Assembly (NCBI GenBank): GCA_951812325.1
Contig: OX638294.1
Coordinates: 3,572,859 to 3,636,858, forward strand
Source: an uncultured Thermoanaerobaculia bacterium
GTDB lineage: Bacteria; Acidobacteriota; Thermoanaerobaculia; Multivoradales; Multivoraceae
Length of the DNA stretch: 64,000 nucleotides
Direction of reading: 5' to 3'
Part shown: positions 57,594 to 64,000 of the stretch, piece by piece
Numbering within the stretch: position 1 is the stretch's first letter
Layout of the letters: every line of letters starts with the position of its first letter
Program-made: the position numbers and the translations under genes
Notes under the pieces: model-generated
What the model saw: only the letters and a program-made list of their open reading frames with translations
Told to the model about the DNA's origin: nothing
Databases searched by the model: none

Positions 57594-58838
57594 ATGAGTC
57601 GTTGCGCCTGGTTCATTGGTCTTGGGTTCGGCGTCCTTGCCACCGCTGTGGTCGGCGAGGTGCGGCTTCTCGATACGCCGGCTGCGGAGAAGAGCAGCAG
57701 CTATGCCTTGAACGCTCGACCTGAGGGCACGATCGTCCTCAGTTGGGTTGAGCGCTCGGGCGAACGCGGCCATGCACTGCGTTACGCCGAGTTGCGCGGC
57801 GACGAATGGGGTCCGGCCAAAACGATTGCGACGGGCGAGGGCTGGTTCGTCAACTGGATCGACCATCCGGCCGTTGTGCCGCTGGGCGGCGACCGAATGA
57901 CAGCGCACTGGCTGGTTCACGACGAGGACCGGGAGGGCGACTACGGCTACGGCATCCGGTTGGTCTTCTCAAACGACCGCGGTGCGACCTGGCGGCAGGT
58001 GTTCGAGGCGAGTGGCGAAGGTGTGGACGGCTACGCGGGCTTTGTGGCGTCTGCCGCCACAGCGGACGGGTTCGAGATGGCCTACCTGTCTACCGTCGGC
58101 GAGGCCGATGGAGAGGTGGCCGCGGTCGGTTCCGGTCCCGGGAGTGTCGGAGGCGCCGGCCACGCCGCGGTGGAACCGCGGATGACTCTCCGTTCCGCTT
58201 CGTTCGATCAGGCCGGCAAGCTGCTCCGTGACCTGGGGGTCGACGCCGACGTGTGCAGTTGTTGCACGACGGCCATGGCGCCGAGTCCGGATGGCCTTTT
58301 CCTGGCTTTCCGCGACCGCCGGGAAGGCGAGTTCCGTGACATCTCCTTCGCCCGCCTCGAGGACGGTCGATGGACGGGTTCCGAGCTGGTTCACCGCGAC
58401 GGCTGGCACATCCGCGGATGTCCGACGAACGGCCCGGCCCTGGCTTCGGGCCAGGAGGGCCCGGCAGTTGCCTGGTTCACGGCTGCCGGCGGCGAGGCAA
58501 GGGTGGTGGCGGCGTTCTGGAACACGAAAGAGCAACGGTTCGACGCACCGCTTCGAATCGACGACGGTTCCCCGCGCGGCTGGGCCGGTGTCGCGATGCT
58601 GGAAGACGGCAGTGCTGCGGTCAGTTGGGTCGAACGCGTGGAAGGCGGCGCGGAACTGCGGGTCCGTCGCGCAACCGGGGACGGGCGCACGGGCGCCTCG
58701 CTGCCGGTAGCGTCAGCGCCAGCCGGCCGAAGTGTCGTCGGCGTCCCCAAGCTCGTTCTTGGCGGCGACCGCCTGATCTTCGCCTGGCGCGACGGCGGCG
58801 TGCGCACTGGTCTGATGTCCGCCGCGGATCTGGACTAA
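57594..58838 (+). CDS. Exported sialidase/BNR-like beta-propeller protein
   Basis: This 414-residue protein has an N-terminal hydrophobic signal (CAWFIGLGFGVLATAVVG). Repeats include LVFSNDRGATWRQVFE (Asp-box), DVCSCCTTAMAPSPDGLFLAFRDRREGEFRDISFARL and WHIRGCPTNGPALA. The CSCC motif with FRDR...RDIS is found in a group of sialidase-fold exported proteins of unknown substrate, not true neuraminidases. The fold is probably a six-bladed propeller. It stops just short of an IS3 remnant whose truncation point lies about 7 bp after the stop codon. Confidence 0.8.
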   Translation: MSRCAWFIGLGFGVLATAVVGEVRLLDTPAAEKSSSYALNARPEGTIVLSWVERSGERGHALRYAELRGDEWGPAKTIATGEGWFVNWIDHPAVVPLGGDRMTAHWLVHDEDREGDYGYGIRLVFSNDRGATWRQVFEASGEGVDGYAGFVASAATADGFEMAYLSTVGEADGEVAAVGSGPGSVGGAGHAAVEPRMTLRSASFDQAGKLLRDLGVDADVCSCCTTAMAPSPDGLFLAFRDRREGEFRDISFARLEDGRWTGSELVHRDGWHIRGCPTNGPALASGQEGPAVAWFTAAGGEARVVAAFWNTKEQRFDAPLRIDDGSPRGWAGVAMLEDGSAAVSWVERVEGGAELRVRRATGDGRTGASLPVASAPAGRSVVGVPKLVLGGDRLIFAWRDGGVRTGLMSAADLD

Positions 58839-58844
58839 ACCGAA

Positions 58845-59215
58845 CTTCGGCCTGGTGCGCTCTCATGAACCGGAAGACCCCTTCGGTCCCGTCTCCCGAG
58901 CAAACCAGGCCGTTGCTTTTCCCAGGATTGCCCGCTCTTCCCGCAACCGGCGGTTCTCCCGGCGCAGCCGGCGCAACTCCTCACGCTCCGCCGTCGTGCT
59001 GCCGTCGCTCCGGCGGCCCTCGTCCCGGTCCGCCTGGGCCACCCAGTTGCGGATCGACTGTGCTGACGGCTCAAACTCGCGGGCCAGTTGGTCCGGGCTA
59101 CGCCCGGACCGGACCAGATCTACCATTTGCTGCCGGTACCCCCAAGGCGTACCGGGCTCTTGATCGTGACATCGTGAACTCCTCCTCCTCCAAGAATGAG
59201 GTGTCCACGGAACCG
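58845..59215 (-). pseudogene. IS3-family remnant: frameshifted orfA and stub of orfB
   Basis: On the minus strand the left end TGGACACCTCATTCTTGGAGG lies near 59205. A start ATG gives MSRSRARYALG, after which the frame must shift by one base, probably in a G5 run, to continue as GYRQQMVDLVRSGRSPDQLAREFEPSAQSIRNWV and on to AILGKATAWFARETG. This is typical IS3 OrfA (helix-turn-helix plus leucine-zipper). An orfB start (VFRFMRAHQAE) follows and is cut after about 11 codons next to the sialidase-like gene. The element is dead. The following 59216-59344 has no recognised feature. Confidence 0.82.
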
Positions 59216-59344
59216 GGTCAATCCCACTCTCACTCATGTGCTAGAGCTAGACACTCGGCCTGCTGCACGGCCGCTTCGGCCAGGCCACGTCTACTTACAC
59301 CAATCGGGAAGACTGACTACACCTGAACGCACAGGGAATATGAA

Positions 59345-60190
59345 ATGCCAGACCAAACGTACTTCTCCCAACGCGCCGGCGTGAATCCACATCCGGATGG
59401 CCTACCGCTCGCTGACATCGTCGACTTCTTCCTGCGTGTCTACAAGAAGCTAGAGATTGAGGGCTACTTCGACGAGGCGTTCGGTTTTGAATGCGTAGAT
59501 GCAGGATCCATCGCCGGTCGCGTGAAGGACGTGGAGTTGGAAATCCTCTTGGCAATCCGAAAGAGAGAACTCTGGCCTATCGCCGATCACGCCGACCGGT
59601 ACAGCGAAGATGATCTCTTCGATCTACTGGAATTCCTTTTTCAACATGTGTCGAAACCAGTCGATGGTGCGTATCATAGTTGGGATCAATGCGGGATGCA
59701 TTGGGAGACCTTCAACCGCGAGGACGGCCAGAACCACTACCGGTCCAAGATGAACCAAGTCCTGGACCACTACGAACGAGCATTCGAGCTGTCGCCAGAG
59801 GGCCAGATCCTCCGAAGAGTGGAGGCGGGATTTGAGCCGATCTTCGAAGCGGACATGCCGTCAGAAGACCCCAAAGTGGTGTCACGTGTCGAAGCCGCAG
59901 TCTCGGCCTACCGTCGACACCGTTCGACTGTAGAGGATCGACGCCAAGCTGTCCGCGACTTGGCGGATGTACTTGAGTACCTTCGTCCTCAGATAATGTC
60001 ACTGCTCACAAAGAAGGACGAAAGAGACCTCTTCAACATTGCCAACAACTTTGGAATCAGACACCACAACGACAAGCAGCAAACCGGATACGACGCTGCG
60101 CTGTGGCTCAGTTGGATGTTCTATTTCTATCTTGCGACTATCCACGTCGTACTCCGCAAGATCAAGCACGAAAGCAACTCGTATGTCTAG
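59345..60190 (+). CDS. Abi-like hypothetical protein in an AT-richer island
   Basis: This 281-residue protein is clearly less GC-rich than its neighbours, a sign of transfer. The N-terminus (YFSQRAGVNPHPDGLPL) and the C-terminal segment DLFNIANNFGIRHHNDKQQTGYDAALWLSWMFYFYLATIHVVL resemble abortive-infection-type HEPN proteins. Within it NFGIRHHN contains an Arg-x-His pair that could be a variant of the HEPN Rx4-6H motif. No signal peptide. It lies between two IS elements. Assignment to a defence role is inference. Confidence 0.6.
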   Translation: MPDQTYFSQRAGVNPHPDGLPLADIVDFFLRVYKKLEIEGYFDEAFGFECVDAGSIAGRVKDVELEILLAIRKRELWPIADHADRYSEDDLFDLLEFLFQHVSKPVDGAYHSWDQCGMHWETFNREDGQNHYRSKMNQVLDHYERAFELSPEGQILRRVEAGFEPIFEADMPSEDPKVVSRVEAAVSAYRRHRSTVEDRRQAVRDLADVLEYLRPQIMSLLTKKDERDLFNIANNFGIRHHNDKQQTGYDAALWLSWMFYFYLATIHVVLRKIKHESNSYV

Positions 60191-60554
60191 CAGTCCGTGG
60201 CAGAAGTCGCGCTGCATTCGAGCGGCCATGCATCCCGCCCGGCATCGTTGCTCCTCGGTCAAGTATGGCCCCGATATGCTCCCTCGTCGCGCCTTGACGG
60301 GCGGGCGCCTGTGCCACTCTCGGTGCGACACGGACTTCTGCCACGGGCTTGTCTGTTTAACCCGGCCTTCCGGTACCGCGGGAGAACCCGGCCCATCGGC
60401 GCCCCCGCGGGGGCGCCGATGGGGGGCGGTGGTCGGACCGTTTCGGGCTTGGCCAACAGGGCCGTCTAGCAGTTTGGTCGCCACCGTCCTTCCCAACGTC
60501 CTGAATGGATACTTGAGCGTTACGGCTCGCATGACAAGCACAGGAGCAGGGAAG
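60191..60554 (+). ncRNA. Structured non-coding leader of IS110 element, candidate bridge RNA region
   Basis: This 364-bp non-coding stretch precedes the IS110 transposase. A perfect 14-bp inverted repeat (CCGTGGCAGAAGTC at 60195-60208 and its complement at 60333-60346) encloses a CCCGCCC/GGGCGGG stem (60234-60240 with 60299-60305). A separate 32-bp perfect palindrome lies at 60392-60423. In the IS110 group the bridge RNA is transcribed from the non-coding end upstream of the recombinase, so position and structure fit. Target- and donor-binding loops could not be defined by eye. Confidence 0.4.
60392..60423. terminator. 32-bp perfect palindrome (very strong GC hairpin)
   Basis: The arms read CCCATCGGCGCCCCCG and its exact complement, with no spacer. 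As RNA it would form an extremely stable hairpin. No T-run follows, so it may be a protective structure that stops read-through into the IS, as many IS elements have near their ends, rather than a standard terminator. Confidence 0.5.
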
Positions 60555-61502
60555 ATGACCCAGCATATCGTCGGCATCGACATCTCCAAGGACCACCTGG
60601 ATGCCCACTGCCTGCCCGAGGGCAGGACGGAGCGCTTCACCAACGACCCGCCTGGGTTCAAGGCGCTGATCGACTGGATGGGTTCCGGCCTCCACTGCGT
60701 GGCCTACGAACCCACCGGACCATGGCATCGGGACTTTGAAGAGGCGCTTCAGCAGGCCGAGGTGCCGCTGAAACGAATCAACCCGTACCAGGTACGGTGC
60801 TTCGCCAAGGGACTGGGCAAGCGGGCCAAGACCGACGCGATCGACGCCCGGGTGCTCGCCCGTATGGCCGAGACCGTCGACGATCTGCCCATGACGCCGG
60901 CCAGCTCCCAGGCGCAGCGTTACCTGGTCGAGCTCCAGGCAGCACGCGATGCGTTGATCGACGACCGCACCGCCGCCCTGAACCGCCGCAAGCAGCTGCG
61001 CTACTCGGTGCCCAAGAACCAGAACAGCAGCCGTCTCCGGCAGATCGAGCGTTGCCTCAAGCGCCTCGACACCGAGATCGCGGAGCTGCTCAAGAGCGAG
61101 CCCCTCGCGCGCAGAGCCGAGATCCTCACCTCCATTCCCGGCGTATCCCACGTCACCGCCGCAGGCCTGCTCGCCCGTATGCCCGAACTCGGCGAACTGA
61201 CCCGCTCCGCAGCCGCCAGCCTTGCCGGTCTAGCGCCGATGACCAGAGAATCCGGCAACTGGCAAGGCCGCAGCTTCATTCAAGGAGGCAGACACCGAGT
61301 GCGCCGCATGCTCTACATGCCCGCACTTGCTGCCATCCGCTTCAATCCCGACATGAAACGGACCTACCGCAACCTCAAGGACAACGGCAAACCGTCCAAG
61401 GTCGCGCTCACCGCCGTCATGCGAAAGCTCATCGTCCTCGCCAACGTCCTCCTGCAACAGGACCGACTCTGGAACCCTCCCCAACGAACCGCCGCAGCAT
61501 GA
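60555..61502 (+). CDS. IS110-family transposase (bridge recombinase type)
   Basis: This 315-residue protein has the RuvC-like DEDD domain (VGIDISKDHLDAH, CVAYEPTG, KTDAIDARVLARM) and the C-terminal Tnp_20 domain with SIPGVSHVTAAGLLARMPEL, LAGLAPMTRESGNWQGRSF (candidate nucleophile Ser) and GGRHRVRRMLYMPALAA. Length (about 310-340) and motifs are normal and the frame is intact. ATG 60555 has AGGAG 8 nt upstream. It would recombine DNA under guidance of an element-encoded RNA. Confidence 0.95.
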   Translation: MTQHIVGIDISKDHLDAHCLPEGRTERFTNDPPGFKALIDWMGSGLHCVAYEPTGPWHRDFEEALQQAEVPLKRINPYQVRCFAKGLGKRAKTDAIDARVLARMAETVDDLPMTPASSQAQRYLVELQAARDALIDDRTAALNRRKQLRYSVPKNQNSSRLRQIERCLKRLDTEIAELLKSEPLARRAEILTSIPGVSHVTAAGLLARMPELGELTRSAAASLAGLAPMTRESGNWQGRSFIQGGRHRVRRMLYMPALAAIRFNPDMKRTYRNLKDNGKPSKVALTAVMRKLIVLANVLLQQDRLWNPPQRTAAA

Positions 61503-61623
61503 AAACCCGCACAACCACCAACCCGAAACACACCTCCGGATCGGCCCGCCGATGAACTCTACGACCCACCCTTGACAACATGGATACTGCTGCTAGCAGT
61601 CTATGGTGAAAGTCGCCCTGGCC

Positions 61624-61913
61624 GGGCCTCCAGATTCGACACCACATCCCGCAGGCTGCACCGACCCGAAAGCTACGCCATCGCCATCGCCACGAACTGG
61701 CTCCACCGGCTCATGGATCGGAGTCTCATCCCTTTGTGGTGCCTCCGGGCGTCCTGGTCGAACTCATGTCTCGACACCATCCTGAGGAGCTGGCCGAGTA
61801 CGGTGCTATGATGTGCCATGGGTCTGAATCCTCCTTGTAGTCATTGGCTTCTTCGACCAAACCAATGATACAGCAAGGCGCGGATTCAGACCCTTTTCTC
61901 AACCCAGTCTATG
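61624..61913 (-). pseudogene. IS4-family transposase 5' fragment with premature stop
   Basis: This 290-bp stretch is a direct repeat of 63709-63998. On the minus strand it encodes the first ~70 residues of the same transposase (MAHHSTVLGQLLRMVSRHEF...). The codon CAG in AMAMAQLSG is changed to TAG, giving a stop near residue 53, and the frame is cut off after NLEA. The outer end AGTCTATG is the element terminus. Confidence 0.85.
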
Positions 61914-61938
61914 GGGCAGCAATGGGGCTAGAAGGATA

Positions 61939-63306
61939 GTGGTGGGAATCAGGGAGCCTCTCTGGGTGTCGGGAACAAATCTTCCCAGAAGCTCTGGTCA
62001 CCCGTTCTATGAGCGGTTGAACGAGGTCCTGGAGTCGGCGGGATTCGACGAGTTCGTGGAGTCGGCGTGTGCGGGGTTCTACGCTGAGCGCATGGGGCGT
62101 CCGAGCCTGCGTCCGGGCCGGTACTTCCGGCTGTTTCTGTTGGGCTACTTCGAGGGTCTGGACTCGGAGCGGGGAATCGCCTGGCGGGCTCAGGATTCCC
62201 TGAGCGTTCGCTGGTTCCTGGATTTGGGTGTAACCGAATCGGCGCCGGATCATTCGACGATTTCCCGCACTCGGCGGCGGATCGACTTGGAGACTCACAA
62301 GCGAGTGTTTTCGTGGGTTCTCGGCCGTTTGGCGGAGTCCGGGCTGGTGTCGGGCAAGACGTTGGGCGTGGATGCGACGACTCTGGAGGCGAACGCGGCA
62401 CTGCGCAGCATCGTGCGGCGGGACACCGGGGCGGACTACGATGAGTTCGTGCGGGGTCTGGCGGAGGCCTCGGGCGTGCCCACACTGACGCGGGCGGATT
62501 TGGTCCGTTTCGACCGCAAGCGCAAGAAGAAGCTGCCGAACGAGGAGTGGCAGAATCCTCACGATCGGGAGGCTGAGATCACGAAGATGAAGGATGGCCG
62601 CACGCACTTGGCGTACAAGGCGGAACAGGCGGTGGATCTGGAGAACGGGACCATCCTGGGCGTGACGATTCATGGCGGCGCGAAGGGCGATACGGATTCG
62701 CTGTCCGAGACGCTTGAGGAGACGTTCGAGCAGGTGGAGTCGGCACTCGGAGACTCGTGGGCGATCCAGGAGGTGGTTGCAGACAAGGGCTACCACAGCA
62801 ACGGCGTTCTCGCCTCGATGGACGAGTTGGGGCTTCGCAGCTATATCGCCGAACCGAACCGCGGTCGCCGTCGTTGGAAGGGCAAGAAGGACCTGCAGGC
62901 AATCGTTTACGCGAACCGTCGACGGATTCGAGGGGATCGGAGCAAGCGGCTGCATCGTCAGCGTGGCGAACTCCTTGAACGACCGTTTGCTCATCAGTTC
63001 GAGACCGGCGGCATGAGGCGACTGCATCTGCGCGGGTGCCGCAATGTGCTCAAGCGCGTCTGCATTCATGCCTGCGGCTTCAATCTCGGCCTCCTGATGC
63101 GTCAGCTCGTGGGGGTTGGAACGCCACGGGCCCTCCAGAGCCGCTCCGCGGCGGTCCGGCGCGCCCTCGCTGGCCGATGTACGCCGCTTTGGCAGCCCCT
63201 TGCAGCGTCAATTCGGCGAATCTTCGCCCGATGGCTGGGAAACCGCTTCGAGGTGAGACCCGGAATCAACTTCGTCTCTTTCGGCACCGAGCAACCGCGA
63301 CTCTGA
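61939..63306 (+). CDS. IS1182/IS5-type DDE transposase
   Basis: This 455-residue protein has an N-terminal DUF772-like domain (HPFYERLNEVLESAGFDEFVE, GRPSLRPGRYFRLFLLGYFEGL, DHSTISRTRRRI) and a DDE domain with Asp in LGVDATTLEANA, Asp in VVADKGYHSNGV and Glu in GELLERPFAH. The size fits IS1182-like elements. The GTG at 61939 (or the adjacent GTG at 61942) follows GAAGGA. The frame is intact. Terminal inverted repeats were not found; the element is squeezed between two IS4-family fragments. Confidence 0.87.
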   Translation: MVGIREPLWVSGTNLPRSSGHPFYERLNEVLESAGFDEFVESACAGFYAERMGRPSLRPGRYFRLFLLGYFEGLDSERGIAWRAQDSLSVRWFLDLGVTESAPDHSTISRTRRRIDLETHKRVFSWVLGRLAESGLVSGKTLGVDATTLEANAALRSIVRRDTGADYDEFVRGLAEASGVPTLTRADLVRFDRKRKKKLPNEEWQNPHDREAEITKMKDGRTHLAYKAEQAVDLENGTILGVTIHGGAKGDTDSLSETLEETFEQVESALGDSWAIQEVVADKGYHSNGVLASMDELGLRSYIAEPNRGRRRWKGKKDLQAIVYANRRRIRGDRSKRLHRQRGELLERPFAHQFETGGMRRLHLRGCRNVLKRVCIHACGFNLGLLMRQLVGVGTPRALQSRSAAVRRALAGRCTPLWQPLAASIRRIFARWLGNRFEVRPGINFVSFGTEQPRL

Positions 63307-63309
63307 ACC

Positions 63310-63904
63310 AACCGCCCGGCTCCGGCGGCACGACGACTTCTTCCACGGGCTGCTGCGGCAGCCGCAGCGTCTGCGCGACCTCGATGTCCGACCCCTTCCC
63401 ATCCGTCACGCTCACAAACGACGGCAGGTGGCCGGCATGGTCGAGGCCGACATGGACCTTGATCGCCCCCTTGCTCTTGCTGTACTTCGCCCACGGAAAC
63501 ACCGCGAGGCAGAGGTCGATGTGTGTCGCGTCCAGGGACAGGAGCGGGTTCTTGAACCGAAACCGGTGGCCGGGCGCGACGCGCCGGCAGCGGTCGAGAA
63601 GACGGTTGAACTGCAGCTCGAAGAGCTCGTGAGGCTGCTCCGCGTTGACGCGCGCAAGCGAGGACCGTGCGACCCGCCCGACCCCGAGATGGTAGAGCTT
63701 CTGTTTCTGGGCCTCCAGATTCGACACCACATCCCGCAGGCTGCGCCGACCCGAGAGCTGCGCCATCGCCATCGCCACGAACTGGCTCCACCGGCTCATG
63801 GACCGGAGTTTCATCCCTTTGTGGTGCCTCCGGGCGTCCTGCTCGAACTCATGTCTCGACACCATCCTGAGGAGCTGGCCGAGTACGGTGCTATGATGTG
63901 CCAT
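63310..63904 (-). pseudogene. IS4-family transposase, 3'-truncated
   Basis: On the minus strand ATG 63904 opens MAHHSTVLGQLLRMVSRHEFEQDARRHHKG, typical of DUF4372-containing IS4 transposases. It continues through RSLRDVVSNLEAQK and LLSLDATHIDLCLAVFPWAKY (first catalytic Asp) to FVSVTDGKGSDIEVAQTLRLP. It then runs into unrelated sequence at the edge of the IS1182-type element and stops at 63266. The second Asp and the Glu of the catalytic triad are absent. The element terminus AGTCTATG is near 63998. Confidence 0.85.
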
Positions 63905-63998
63905 GGGTCTGAATCCTCCTTGTAGGCATTGGCTTCTTCGACCAAACCAATGATACAGCAAGGCGCGGATTCAGACCCTTTTCTCAACCCAGTCTATG
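63709..63998. repeat. 290-bp direct repeat of IS4-family element end
   Basis: This is identical in length to, and about 95 % identical with, 61624-61913, and in the same orientation. The two copies bracket the IS1182-type transposase gene, so recombination between them could delete it. Confidence 0.9.
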
Positions 63999-64000
63999 AG

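Noticed and set aside
60197-60469. Open frames on both strands in the IS110 leader
   Set aside because: They arise from the inverted-repeat GC-rich structure and lack start signals; the region is better explained as structured non-coding DNA.

Overview
The window is GC-rich (roughly 65-70 %) bacterial DNA with short gaps between genes, frequent GTG and TTG starts, and many 4-base stop/start overlaps (GTGA, ATGA, TTGA). The gene content fits a Gram-negative aerobe: outer-membrane-type lipoproteins, a Tat-exported MsrP, oxygen-dependent HemF and HemY, AmpG and an M2 peptidase. The small secreted protein at 48.2-48.7 kb belongs to a type that is common in Acidobacteriota, so an acidobacterial (Thermoanaerobaculia-like) or environmental metagenome origin is my best guess. 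That is inference; there is no rRNA or other marker gene here. No tRNA, rRNA or CRISPR array was seen.

Layout. 0-4.8 kb: the end of a DUF3352-like protein, then a translationally coupled ABC-2 exporter quartet (ATPase, permease, ATPase, permease). 5-6.5 kb: arfB, a glutaredoxin-like protein and a small lipoprotein. 6.7-8.7 kb: a complete IS1634-type element with a 6-bp target duplication. 8.8-10.2 kb: a periplasmic beta-propeller protein. 10.2-14.6 kb (minus strand): a probable defence-type operon of DUF262 protein, HEPN::HNH chimera, membrane protein and alpha/beta hydrolase, with scrambled DUF262 fragments downstream. 14.8-22 kb: methyltransferase, GPP34, GH15 glucosidase/trehalase and otsB (minus), divergent from otsA and a reductive-dehalogenase-like iron-sulfur protein (plus). 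22.5-32 kb: msrP, ampG, pspC, glcD/glcE, a DUF4143 ATPase and an aldehyde dehydrogenase. 32.6-42.2 kb: one minus-strand haem operon hemCD-hemL-hemF-hemH-hemA-hemE-hemY, lacking only hemB of the protoporphyrin route. 42.3-48.7 kb: M2 peptidase, xth, sixA, S41 protease, a membrane protein and a small secreted protein. 49-57 kb: a secreted protein and its decayed paralogue, a solitary AAA ATPase, manA, a MocA-like transferase, two XdhC-family proteins and a lipoprotein. 57.6-64 kb: a sialidase-like protein followed by an accessory zone with an IS3 remnant, an AT-richer Abi-like gene, an IS110 element with a structured leader, an IS1182/IS5-like element and two IS4-family fragments.

The most unusual feature is the amount and variety of small repeated DNA. 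(1) A ~150-bp miniature inverted-repeat element occurs five times; three insertions have perfect 11-bp flanking duplications and two have 10/11 matches. (2) A multi-hairpin, REP-like module occurs eight times, once in frame inside the fused hemC-hemD gene. (3) In-frame tandem modules of 63, 72 or 93 bp sit inside or at the ends of otherwise conserved genes (hemCD, hemY, manA, xdhC, a membrane protein). (4) The 3' ends of hemY, ampG and the dehalogenase-like gene are each followed by, or run into, a duplicated copy of the gene end. Together they suggest a genome shaped by small palindromic elements that are tolerated in proteins, comparable in concept to Rickettsia palindromic elements.

Functionally, the haem operon, MsrP, glycolate oxidase subunits and XdhC/MocA proteins point to an aerobic redox lifestyle. 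otsA, otsB and GH15 make and possibly degrade trehalose. DUF262/HEPN/HNH, the AAA ATPase and the Abi-like gene are candidate defence functions.
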